From the NCBI GenBank assembly GCA_947179155.2, contig OX359287.1, positions 3,254,001-3,318,000 on the forward strand: 64,000 bases of DNA, written 5' to 3'. The notes under the pieces were generated by a model, which was not told where the DNA came from, made no database searches, and saw only the letters and a list, made by a program, of their open reading frames with translations. Below, piece by piece: positions 37,319-47,871 of this stretch. This stretch comes from Hedera helix. Lineage: Eukaryota > Streptophyta > Magnoliopsida > Apiales > Araliaceae. The position numbers and the translations under genes are program-made. Within the stretch, counting starts at the first letter, position 1. Each line of letters begins with the position of its first letter.

Positions 37319-40300
37319 TTAACAATAAAACATGACCCTCTTGACATTGTCCTTAATGGCTGGGAGCGGCATAACAGCAGCATCAGTGCCTTGTACCCTC
37401 GTGCTTCGCACACGAACATCCATTTCCCCAGTACCAGCAGCTGCAGCACCATGATCTGAACTCTCCCGCTCCATATAAAACCGAGCACGAAAGGCAGCTA
37501 AATGAGCATAGTACACCGGTGGCACAATTGACACCGATCTAGTACATCTAGCAAAAGTGTAGCACAAATTGTACGTTAACGACTGCAATGCATCAGCTGT
37601 AAAATTGTTCTCATCCCATAAGACATGATAATGAGCAGGCCGGCTCGTCCCTTGAATCCCAGCATGACTGCACAAATAAAAATCAAATTCTCTCGGGTGA
37701 CAAATTTTTGTATCAACAACTGTACCAGGCAGAATATTGCCACTCTTATCAACCGACTTCGAATCTCCATGTCGGTTTGGAAATAACCTCGTGTGATGCC
37801 CTTTTTGTACCATAATAAACGTGATAGGAGGCTGGTAATCGGGTTCTAATGAATCACACGCCTTGCGAATTGCATCAATTTCATGGATCAAAACCTGTGA
37901 AAACTGCCCCTGGCTGACACCATCCCTATAAAAAATAATGCGTTCTGGTTTCTGTCCGGTTTCTCTCCGAAATGAAATGAGGTGTTCTTTTATCATACCT
38001 CCAGCTATAGTACCTCTATTCCCATCCACATAAGTCTTGAACAAATCATCGATTAGTTCTTGTCGATGGGGCTGAGCTGAAACAAGGCCTGCATAATTTG
38101 TGATTTCGGGCCAATCATGAGAAGCAACAACTGCTGCAATCGAGGAAGATGAATCTTCCCCCGGTTGAGGATGAGTAACATCAGCCCCAAAGATTATAGT
38201 TGGACGGTCACTAACAAAAGGAATTCGCCTCGATAATGCATCAACCAACACAGTATTTCTCCCTCCAACCTTCACATTTATCTTCAAGGCCAAACTAGCA
38301 AGAAACTGCTTGCTGATTTTGAACACCTTTTTCGCCAAACAGCATTGTGAAACTATTCCAAGTTCTGTATCGCAAATACGCTTGATATCACCATAAAGAG
38401 AGCCATTGTTATCCGGTAGAATAGCAATCAAAAGGTCGAGATCTTTCTTTTGGAGTTTTGTCATTGCTTCGAGGTGATAGTTCTTTAGCGCTCTTTCTAC
38501 TTGCTCAGGTTGCGCCCTAATTTGTGGAAGAACAGGTTCTGGATTAAACTGCATACCGGAGATATTGCACATTTGCGCGAGCTCATTACAAAACCCTAAA
38601 GCGCCTCGATTTTGAACATTTTGAGCAAAGGTTATGCAAATCCAATTCTCCACTGTTCCCCCATTAACCATCTTCTTGTTCGCCATGTTCCACTCGCCTA
38701 CTTGAGGCAGGCACTCTTTTTCTCGGCCTGTCTCATGGTATTTAAGCCGCGGAGGAGGTAGAATTCGTGCTTCTACAGTGGCTAAATCCTCACTAATTCT
38801 TATTCCGAACTCCTTTGCATGAGGATCGGTAGCATAATCATTATGCCAAGCAGTTTGAGCAATCTCAAATTCCCTTGCTTGAGGACGTTGACATGTAGCT
38901 CTCAACAAAGAAGTGATTTGTCTCTCGTTTAACCGCTTAGTGTGCCTTTGTCCATCCACAATTTGGCAAACTTCCATAGGCAAATACATTGGCTTTTTTG
39001 GGTTATTAACTTGTAAACAAGGCAAGTGAGTATGTTGAATAACAAACTGATAGGTCTCTCTAAAGTACTCCACTAACGATATCATTGTACCTTTTCCATC
39101 AAGATCGAACGTTAAATCTCGTGTAGCTTGTGACGTTAAGCTGAATACACGATATTTCCTTTGTATAATCCCACGATGAGTAACTTTAACTTTCACTCCC
39201 TTTAAAGCCTTTACGATCTTGTTGCAATCAAGTTTGGACAATACTCTGATTCTAATATCTGTATTTAAAAGCTGTGCAACAAATTCAACAACAGGCAGCG
39301 GCTCAATAAAGGTAGTTGATGAAATGTTAATGTTTAGAGACAATCCCATCTGAGTTGGCTGGAGACTCTGATAAAAACCGCGCCAACTTTCCAATCCCTC
39401 GCCTAATGGCTGTTTTCTTACTGGGGAATAAAAAGATCGACCCAAAGGGCAATACAATGAGCTAGGCAGCTGTCGTAGAGCAATGTCTAAAACTTGAATA
39501 ACACCTTGAGGCTCTTCAGTTTGCCTTCCATCCAAAAACATCTTTAAGTGGCTCAAATTGGCACGTGAGGCTAATTTGATAACAACTTCAAATTCCCTCT
39601 CTTTTGTAGATTCGTTGTTTTCATCAGGGAGAGTGATTTTGAACTCTTTCGAAATGAAAGGCAAGTCGCCTGCAGTGTATAAACTATGTCTTCCGTCATA
39701 GGCGGGAAGGCGGCTTCCGAGATGAGATTCTTTGTATATTCCTACCAGCTGTGACATTATAGCGCGGTTGACACGGCGTGATGTGACCTCAGGTGTGATT
39801 GAGACGTCGTACTGGTGCAAATCTCTTTTTTGAATTTCGACGAGAAAGTGGTTGGCCTTGACAAGACATCTGGTACCAATACGACCCTTACCGGGTCGTC
39901 GAGGAAATTTATGTGAGTTGATTGAGGCAGGATTAGGCTGATTGGCTGACTCACTTGAAGAAGGTTCTTGTTGGAGGGAAAGATGCCGGAAGTGTTGTGT
40001 TATGTCTGTTGGAGTTGGTTCAGTAGCCTGTACTGATGGCCGGGAAAGTATAAATACCCCACGGCCACCACTGCCACGTTGGTGGTATTGAGGTCCACGT
40101 GGCTGATGTTGCTGAGGAGGTCGAACATTATACTGGTGGGGAGCCATTCCACCATGATGGCTACCACGTCCACCACGGTACCATTTTCCACCACCTTGTT
40201 GCTGCGGGGCACAGCCTCTCAGTTCTCCACCAGCACTACGACCACCACCACCACTCTGATGTTGCTGGAACCGGCGTTGAGTTGTACCACCACCTTGTTG

Positions 40301-40534
40301 TTGTGGGGCCCAGCCTCTTGCACCTCCGTGATGGTATCCACCACCATCACTCTGTTGTTGTAGTTGTTGCGGGGCCCAGCCTATCGCACCTCCATGATGA
40401 TATCCACCACCACCTCTTTGTTGTTGTTGCTGGTGGTACCGGGGTTGAGTTGTACCACCACCTTGTCTTCCACCGGTGTCTTGGGACCCGGAGCTCTCAC
40501 CCTCACCAGAGACTTCATTTTTCCTTCCCCACAT
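37319..40534 (-). CDS. AGO1-like: AGO1-like Argonaute, intronless retrogene
   Basis: A single uninterrupted frame of 1071 residues, ending KDNVKRVMFYC as in AGO1. Argonaute proteins load small RNAs and slice or repress complementary transcripts. Residues 1-205 are Gly/Gln/His-rich with AGO1-type phrases (GESSGSQ.TGG, GWAPQ, GGMAPHQY) and two copies of GGGYHHGGAxGWAPQQ. Then come the N domain (FPRRPGKG at ~210), PAZ (~415-540), MID with the 5'-nucleotide loop LPDNNGSLYGD (706-716), and PIWI. The tetrad is intact: Asp785 (GADVTH), Glu826 (RQELID), Asp871 (YRDGVS) and His968 (PAHYHVLW). Odd changes: QKGHHTRLF (Gly912, usually Arg) and GVSQGQF (Gln875, usually Glu). AGO1-clade genes normally have about 20 introns, so this is probably a retrocopy. 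Expression is unknown. The start is the ATG at 40534, giving the AGO1-like N-terminus. Confidence 0.93.
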   Translation of the reverse strand: MWGRKNEVSGEGESSGSQDTGGRQGGGTTQPRYHQQQQQRGGGGYHHGGAIGWAPQQLQQQSDGGGYHHGGARGWAPQQQGGGTTQRRFQQHQSGGGGRSAGGELRGCAPQQQGGGKWYRGGRGSHHGGMAPHQYNVRPPQQHQPRGPQYHQRGSGGRGVFILSRPSVQATEPTPTDITQHFRHLSLQQEPSSSESANQPNPASINSHKFPRRPGKGRIGTRCLVKANHFLVEIQKRDLHQYDVSITPEVTSRRVNRAIMSQLVGIYKESHLGSRLPAYDGRHSLYTAGDLPFISKEFKITLPDENNESTKEREFEVVIKLASRANLSHLKMFLDGRQTEEPQGVIQVLDIALRQLPSSLYCPLGRSFYSPVRKQPLGEGLESWRGFYQSLQPTQMGLSLNINISSTTFIEPLPVVEFVAQLLNTDIRIRVLSKLDCNKIVKALKGVKVKVTHRGIIQRKYRVFSLTSQATRDLTFDLDGKGTMISLVEYFRETYQFVIQHTHLPCLQVNNPKKPMYLPMEVCQIVDGQRHTKRLNERQITSLLRATCQRPQAREFEIAQTAWHNDYATDPHAKEFGIRISEDLATVEARILPPPRLKYHETGREKECLPQVGEWNMANKKMVNGGTVENWICITFAQNVQNRGALGFCNELAQMCNISGMQFNPEPVLPQIRAQPEQVERALKNYHLEAMTKLQKKDLDLLIAILPDNNGSLYGDIKRICDTELGIVSQCCLAKKVFKISKQFLASLALKINVKVGGRNTVLVDALSRRIPFVSDRPTIIFGADVTHPQPGEDSSSSIAAVVASHDWPEITNYAGLVSAQPHRQELIDDLFKTYVDGNRGTIAGGMIKEHLISFRRETGQKPERIIFYRDGVSQGQFSQVLIHEIDAIRKACDSLEPDYQPPITFIMVQKGHHTRLFPNRHGDSKSVDKSGNILPGTVVDTKICHPREFDFYLCSHAGIQGTSRPAHYHVLWDENNFTADALQSLTYNLCYTFARCTRSVSIVPPVYYAHLAAFRARFYMERESSDHGAAAAGTGEMDVRVRSTRVQGTDAAVMPLPAIKDNVKRVMFYC
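40024..40046 (-). promoter_or_regulatory. Relic of the miR168 target site
   Basis: AGO1 mRNAs carry a miR168 site coding for PELHQA(T) upstream of the QQFxxLS segment. At the same place this gene codes SRPSVQAT, followed by ITQHFRHLSLQQ. The DNA keeps both ends of the site (TTCCCG at the 5' side, GCTA at the 3' side), but the centre differs and is two bases longer, so pairing across the slice position would be lost. The placement is by protein alignment from memory of the family and should be tested. Confidence 0.5.
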
Positions 40535-41215
40535 TATGATGACGACTCAAACCTGCTTTTGGAAATCTACTTTCAAAGCTGTTGTTGTCGAAGGTGAAGT
40601 TAAACAAAAAGGCACTGCTGCAAGTGTATATCTACAAAGAGAGAGAATGAGGACAATTCGTTTAGTCATATTTATTAAATTAATACAGTTCACAATAACG
40701 AAACGCAAATTACAATTTGTGACCAAAAAAAAAAAACCAAGGCTGAAGGACCTCTCACAAATAATTAAGAGAGCTAGGAAGGTATCTCTCGGTCATGTGA
40801 TAGACAACTTATTTGTTACAGTGAATGTTACATTTTTAATTTTAGCGCTCTATTTATTAACTACCATTCATGCAATATTTACTATATATAGCCAAGAAAT
40901 TAATATAACAAAAAATTATAAATTTCATCTTGGTCAAGGGTGTGACTTCACCCTAATTAGATCCTGTCTAGTAAAAAGAGTTACAGATATAATTTGATTT
41001 CTGATTTACGTTATATTATTGAGTGTTTAGTTTAATAGATTTTTTATGGAATAACAAAAATAAAATTCATTAAAACACTACAGCAAATTATAACAATAGA
41101 AAATCCAAAAGGTTTGAATTGGGAAACACATAATTACATAGACTTCAAAATTTATCACCAATCTTAAATCTTACATGCTTATTATAAAAATTGGAAGCAC
41201 TATTTTTACATGAGT

Positions 41216-41309
41216 TTTTTGATATTTCCACATGGTTCTCTCTCACGTGAAGGTACATAGGACCCACTTTATTCTCATATAAGAAAATTTCATGTGGAAA
41301 TATCAAAAA
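41216..41309. repeat. Perfect 19-bp inverted repeat with 56-bp loop
   Basis: TTTTTGATATTTCCACATG at 41216-41234 is the exact inverse of 41291-41309. The loop contains CACGTG (a G-box core) near 41245. It could be a very small MITE, a hairpin RNA source or a chance palindrome. It lies about 0.7 kb upstream of the AGO1-like start codon. Confidence 0.7.
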
Positions 41310-42387
41310 GACGTGCGAAAATATCAGTTCTCTAAAAATTTATAGTGATCACGAAAATACCTTGCTCTAATGTTAATTTTGCCTGAACAAAAGAAGATTT
41401 AGCTTACTCCATGATGACCAAAAGCCAATTCAAAAACAACACCGTCAAAACCAGAACAACAACAGCACAATATCATAATCATATCAAGCGGACAAAAAAC
41501 AGAAGGTGCACAACATATCAAGTGGTCGTTGAAGCTCATCTTTTGTATAGCTGCCCTCCCATTCTTATAACCTCTAATTAATCTTTTCTTTTATATAGTT
41601 GAAGCATATACTTCAACCGACACCTTTCTTATAACCTCTTGTTGCTCGTACTTTTTTTTTCTCAATTTATTCATCTCTTTTCTCATTTCTCACTCTTTTG
41701 TTTTCGTTTTTCCTAAATCTTCTTTTTCTAACACCCCAACCCTCTACTTCTCCTTTTTTTTTCTACTGCTTCCTCACAACCAAAAAAACAGCAGAAAACA
41801 CAAGGATTTGATAGACCAAAAGAGAATCAAGTAAACCTTACAGAAGCACAAAACACCTAAGTATATATCTTTTTGATGTTCTAAGATATATTGGTATTTA
41901 GTTTGAAAATTTTAGACTGCTTGCATGTGCCTCTTCCCTTTGCTTTGTAATTCTTTGTTGCCCTATCCATATCTTTTGAATTTGCCAAATTTTGTAATAA
42001 TTTTGGATTTTAATAAATTTACTTTTTTTCTTTTCGGAAAAATAAAAAAGGCGAAGCACATAAGAAACCCCCTCTAAGACCTCATACTTCCAAACCAAAA
42101 AATACCCAAAAGGACACAAAAAGAAGAATTACCCTCATCAAGAAAAATAAAAGAGAACAAAATATAACCTCGCATAAATGTAAAATCCACTACACACCCT
42201 CAAAGAAGAATTACACTCACTAAAAGCATAGAGACTCCTCACACGGGCATGATAATGAAATCAAAATTTGAATACCAGTGAAAGACAACTAAATTAGTTT
42301 AGTAAAAATAACATGCATGATAATGAAATTATGATTGTAAATTAGATGGTATTATTTCATTTATATTATCATCGAAATAAATGAGAC

Positions 42388-42389
<2 letters not shown>

Positions 42390-42442
<53 letters not shown>
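42390..42442. repeat. (TA)n microsatellite
   Basis: An uninterrupted AT/TA run of about 53 bases. Confidence 0.97.
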
Positions 42443-42445
<3 letters not shown>

Positions 42446-43709
42446 TAGTTTAATGACAGAGGCAAAGGTTTTATATGTGATTTAGTAAGATTACAGTGGA
42501 ACTTTACACTGAGTTTTGGATAGAAAAAAGAAGAATAGAAAATTTGAATTAGATGAAAAATAAGAAGCAATAGAAACTTATAAGAATTTTTTTGTTGTGT
42601 TTTCGTAAGTTTATATAAAAATAAAAATAAAAAATAAAAACCTCAATTTTTAAATATGGATTACCACTTTATCATTGTACTAAATCTTCTTCTGCTTGTA
42701 AAAGAGTAATGTAAAGACTACAAAAGATTTACTAAAGACTTTTTCTATTTCCTCCAAATTTGGCCCTTTACTTTTTAATGGGAAAAAAAAAAGTGGCCAA
42801 ACTTATTTAAATTTCTTTTCTTTTTGGTCTCTTAATATATTCACAAACAAGATAAATGGACATAAAACTTAAATTTTTATTCATTTATTTTCTTTTCCTT
42901 TTGTTTTAAAACAACTTAGAAATAGTGTGCTTAAAGTACAATTTACTATCATCTCTACAATATATCCTCTAAACTAAATTCTTGGTTATTAATGTTAAAA
43001 TTGTAATGTACAAAATTATTTTTAAAAGTTCTCATTTTAAAATTGTATTTCAAATTTTGGAACGAATGGTATTGTATATTAAACTTATTTACTTCAATAT
43101 AATTTTTTTAATTAATTTTATACATAATAAAACAATTTATAAAATTAATTTTGTCTTCAATAAAGTCAAATCTTAAATAAGTCGATAAATGAGACTTTTT
43201 GTGAAACAAAATGAGTAATAGGAAAATATTTTAATTTGCAGAAAAATATAAAAGAAATTTATGAAGGGGTCACAACTTCTTTTACCAAAACTACGAGAAT
43301 TATAGCAAGGACATTTATATGTAAGAAAAACTCAAACATAAACTGAAAGCTTATTGGAAGGTAAATATAAATCAAATGCTTAAGAAAATTATGCAAATTT
43401 AAATCAGATGCATAATCAGAGAAAAGGTGCAGAATAAACTTGACAGAAACTTACAAGGAGCCAGGTGAATCAACAAACGAATAGGCGCTTTCAAATCTAG
43501 CTTTCTAAAAATCAGGTCCTATCATTTACGGCGCAATGTGTCTGCAAAAATCAGACAGAAAATGTAAGACATGTTGAACACTACAACCTAATCCACGTAT
43601 TTGCATCAATTTACAGACTGTCATTTGTGTCTTCTCGCAACAAGAGTTAACGTATTTTTGTTACAATGTGTAGAAGTGCTTTGTGTGTGTATATATATAT
43701 ATGACTTAA

Positions 43710-43949
43710 TTCAATGGCATACCTTCTTAAAAAACATACCAAGCATACCTCCTTTAGCGACGGACCCGGCGACAATTTGGTCCGTCGTCATAGATTTGTC
43801 CGTCGCTAAAGCTTTTAGCGACGGACAACATATCGCGTCGAACAAACATATAGCGATGAATAAACCTATGACGAAGGATTAAATCGTCGTCGAGTTTGTT
43901 ACTAAAGGGGGTATGCTAAGTATGTCCTTTAAGAAGATATACTTTTGAA
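43710..43949. mobile_element. MITE copy 1 with TTTAGCGACGGAC subterminal repeats
   Basis: The ends are inverted: left TTCAATGGCATACCTTCTTA, right the inverse of TTCAAAAGTATATCTTCTTA. The similarity continues for about 40 bases to GCATACC. The interior has repeated, inverted 'ctttagcgacggac' and 'gtccgtcgctaaag' blocks. A second copy lies 120 bases away (44066-44305). There is no coding capacity, and I could not assign the target duplication or superfamily. Confidence 0.75.
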
Positions 43950-44065
43950 CTCTACTCGATGAATGTGTATATTTTATGAATATATACTATGAAAATATGA
44001 GAGTTTAAAAACTATGTCACACAAAAGCAGCAATATATATATATATATATATATATATAGTAAAA

Positions 44066-44305
44066 TTCAAAAGCATACCTTCTTAAAGGACATACCTAGC
44101 ACATCCCCTTTAGTGATGGACTCGGCGACGATTTGATCATTCATCATAGGTTCATCAATCGCTGTATATTTGTCCATCGCGATATGTTGTCCGTCGCTAA
44201 AAGTTTTAGCGACGGATAAACCTATGACAACGAACCAAACTGTCGTCGGGTCTGTCGCTAAAGGGAGTATGCTTGGTATATTCTTTAAGAATGTATACCC
44301 TTGAA
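44066..44305. mobile_element. MITE copy 2, same family
   Basis: The left end is TTCAAAAGCATACCTTCTTA, the right end the inverse of TTCAAGGGTATACATTCTTA. The interior again has 'gtccgtcgctaaaa' and 'ttttagcgacgga'. It is 240 bases long, the same as copy 1, and both are preceded by TA microsatellites (43690-43702 and 44033-44059). Confidence 0.75.
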
Positions 44306-44309
44306 CCAA

Positions 44310-44405
44310 GTCACAAATTCATCTATCTATCTATCAATCAATTAGACACTCATTGTTCAACTCTTTAACAATATGAAAAAACTTTTGTTCAAGAAAAACC
44401 TATCG

Positions 44406-44442
<37 letters not shown>

Positions 44443-44453
44443 CACAGACAGAC

Positions 44454-44491
<38 letters not shown>

Positions 44492-44880
44492 ACGATAGAT
44501 AAATCGATCTATTATTGATCGAATGAATTCGATCAGACACTAGCCCTCTATTTTTATTAATCAACTCTTGAAAACACAAAAAAAAAAAAATTGTTCAATG
44601 AAAAATTGATTGAGATAAATAGATAGACAGACAGATAGATAAATAGATCAAGTGAGATAGAACAATCTTTTCTATTTTCATTTCAATGTATATATTCAAA
44701 AAAAAGAATTACACATATAGATAGATATAGATCTATTTATTGATTGAATGAATTCGATCAGACACTCACCATCTATTTTTATTGATCAACTCTTGACAAC
44801 ACGAAAAAAACTTTTGTTCAATGAAACATTGATTGAGATAAATAGATAGATAGATAGATAGATAGATCAAGTGAGGCAAA
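44310..44880. repeat. GATA microsatellites inside a ~240-bp minisatellite
   Basis: (GATA/GATAGACA)n tracts near 44405-44490, 44620-44650 and 44840-44865 alternate with a repeated block containing 'gaatgaattcgatcagacac', 'ctatttttattNatcaactcttga' and 'tgttcaatgaaaNattgat'. Three degenerate units are seen. Confidence 0.85.
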
Positions 44881-44889
44881 GAACTCGAA

Positions 44890-47870
44890 CCATCTTTTCA
44901 AATAAGCTTGAATTCAGATTAGCAAATGAGTGCAGCCGCCTAGGAGTTGTGTTTGGAATAGAGCACAAGAAGCGTTATTATATACTAACAAGGCAATGGG
45001 GATAGGGTTAGGGCTGACGTTGGAGAAGAATAACTTTTCCTTCTTCGCTCAGCCGAAAATGGAAAAATATTCACTCGGTGTTGAACGGTACCCATGCAGA
45101 CTGAGAATATAGTTATCATTTTCTACTTGTCGCCACCTCCAATATTTTCTACTAGTTATTGTTATTATTTTTATTCAATTTCATAGATAATATACTTGTT
45201 GGTAAAATATTTTATTTTAATAAAACTTGAGGACACCTATTTAGAAAAGAAATTTTTTCTTTAATTGAATAGTTAATTTGATACGCATAAAATTATAATT
45301 CAATATTTGCTTTTATTCCGGAAAATATTTTTGCTTCAACGACAAAATATTTTTTCATGAAAATTCCTTTTAGCTAACTACTTATTGTCACTACTCAAAA
45401 TTAACCTACAGGTTTTATAATTATATGCAAAATTCTAATCAAAACATGGGAGAGTTAAGTCAATGGTTGGAGGTTTTGCGAAAAACTGAGAACTTTAGCC
45501 TAACAGTGGTTAATATTAATATCATATTCGGTTCTAGAATATAAGATACTTTTTGAAGTAAATTTAAAAAACTTTTCAATTCTAAATTGATATTAGTTTA
45601 TTTATTGTCGATGAATACCATTATGAACATTATAAATTATCTAAGAAATAATATTAATTGCGAGGTTTATAACTTTAAACATCTATATGAATCACATTGA
45701 TATGTAATTCAAGATGTCTAATTTTGACTTCAAAAGATTAATTTTAATCTTATGTTGTGGAACGGGGGAGTACTATAGATGATCCGACAATTCTCGGTAG
45801 TTTCTAAAAGTTCCACAATTTTCTATTTTACATGAAATTCCTGTTCAGTTTTAGGACCAACTAGTCCTAAATCTCTAGCATCATGCAGTATTAATTTATA
45901 GAGTCATGAACACGCGCCACCTTTTCATCTCAACTTACTGAAACATTTCACCTTCAGAAAGTACTATAACAACTCTGAGGGGGCATCAACACAAAACCAG
46001 GAAAACGCCAAACTCAGAACAAGAACTTCCTCGCAGGACTAACTTATATTACTCGGATTCTTCACTTTGATTTAAAGTATTCCATGTCCGACATTGGACA
46101 ATCACAAAGATAGGGGTACCAGACAATTCATTATGATGTAAAAAATTAGTAAAATTAAAGAGTATCAGTGTCGAACTCTTCAAAATACCGTGTACAACTA
46201 GACATTTCTCATTCAATAACTTCTCATACAATCCACCCCCAAACCTTCTGGTTCACAATATCTCTAAAACCCCAAATAAGCCATTGTTAACTCATGGGAC
46301 ATCAGAAAGAATTATACACATCGTATGAAAAGAAACTTACCCAATTACTGTAAAAAAAAAAAAAAAAAACCATTGAACTCCTATAAAAAAAAGTACAAAT
46401 TATAATTTAGCAAAAAAAAAAGTACAAATTATTTAATTTTACTTCATTTGTGTCAAAATCATTGACCTCCTATCAAGCTACCAATAGTTTTTTGGTCATT
46501 AAGTCTTAAGCTCTTGATATATGTTCCCCAATATATCAAAACTATATTCCCTTGGTACGAAGGGTAATTACTAAGGGTTTTTCTTAATGTAAGTAGTGAG
46601 TTTGTACTGTTTGCAGCATTTGTGTTGATAATATTTACAGTATTTGGACCTCCAAATGTGTTGGAACTTGTGGCTCATAACTGGGAAGCTTAGAAAAAGG
46701 CCAGTGCGAGCGAAGCGGAGCGTAGCGGAGTGAGGTCGCGAAGCGTACCCGAGTTTGGGGAACCACGTATTTTTTGGTGTCAATTCTTTACTGTTGTGTT
46801 TGTGTGTGTGATCCCATTCTAACAAAATGCAACGCATTAAATAAGTTGCGTTTGATATTAGTTGTGTGGTTAGGGAAATCGTACCGAAAAGTACGAAATT
46901 GATTGAAGAGTTTAAGAAGGAGAAGAACAGGTAGGCAATTGCTCGAGCAACACGTGGTAGAACTCTTATGGTTCAGAGTCTTCTCAAGTGTCTCTGGTTT
47001 GGGGATAATCAAAAGTCCTCTCCTTCTGAAATGGGGGGAGTATTTATAGTTTCCTAGAAAGTGATCATGTGCTTGGCACATGTCTGGGTCATGTTTTTGA
47101 CATGTGACCTCAAGGAAAATTTCAGAAATACCCTTAGTTACCTGAGTAATACCCAAATTGTCCCGTCCTTCTAGCCTTCAATACAATCCCTCAACCAATT
47201 CTCAAAATGAGTTGTCTCAATAAGTCTTCTGTCTCGGGACACTTGGAGGACTCTTTCAGGTCTCGTATTCCAAAGTTTTTGTTGCGTATTCTGTGCCTTT
47301 CCCCTCTTCTTTCTTCATCAAGCCATTCAATCTCATCGTCAGAAACCTAGAAGAAAATTAAATTAAACTCGGCATGAAGCGGGCTAGGGCTGAACCCTAG
47401 GGTGTCGAACCTTAAGGGGCCAAACGGTAGGTTTGTGCCTCCTTCGATCCTCTTCGTTTATCTTGGCTTTTTCTGATCAATTTTCATCATTTTCTCTTGA
47501 TTCTTGGCCCTGAGAGAACCCATTTATAAAAACTCATTTATTCAAATATCCATACAATTAATTAAATCCAATCGCATTGCTTTATAGTCCATAATTAACT
47601 CATTTATTATCATACATGTCATCACATTTATCAATAAACCATTCATCTCATGAATTCAAAACATTTCATATATATATCGATATCATTTAATGGGCAATTT
47701 AGTTAGCATGAAATTCAACTTCAAATCCAAAATAAACTCTTTATCTTAATTTTAAAACTGTACAAAAGTTGAAAAATATCGAACAAACTGCCCTAGGGGG
47801 TTGCAGCGCCACTAAAAAGTCTTGGGGTCGGCGTTGCGGCGCTAGTCTGGCAGTGCTCCTGGTGCTGCGG
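44890..47870. other. No supported gene; mixed low-complexity and unknown repeats
   Basis: A small open frame (44930-45112) resembles nothing I recognise. Near 46705-46750 there is a GC-rich run of overlapping 'gcgaagcggagcg' words. A17 lies at 46351. The last ~120 bases (47745-47870) contain a GC-rich patch like those in the chromovirus LTRs. Confidence 0.45.
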
Positions 47871-47871
47871 C

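Larger units (their letters stand above)
40535..43700. other. Region upstream of the AGO1-like gene
   Basis: No supported gene. The first ~110 bases may be 5' untranslated sequence. It also holds the inverted repeat at 41216-41309, a CT/T-rich stretch (41570-41770), an A/T-rich purine run and the (TA)n at 42390. Promoter elements were not identifiable with confidence. Confidence 0.5.

Noticed and set aside
40079..40539. His/Thr/Val-rich plus-strand open frames
   Set aside because: They are antisense shadows of the Gly/Gln-rich N-terminus of the AGO1-like gene.
44930..45112. 60-codon open frame as a small gene
   Set aside because: No recognisable motif, signal or conserved neighbour. The length is expected by chance.
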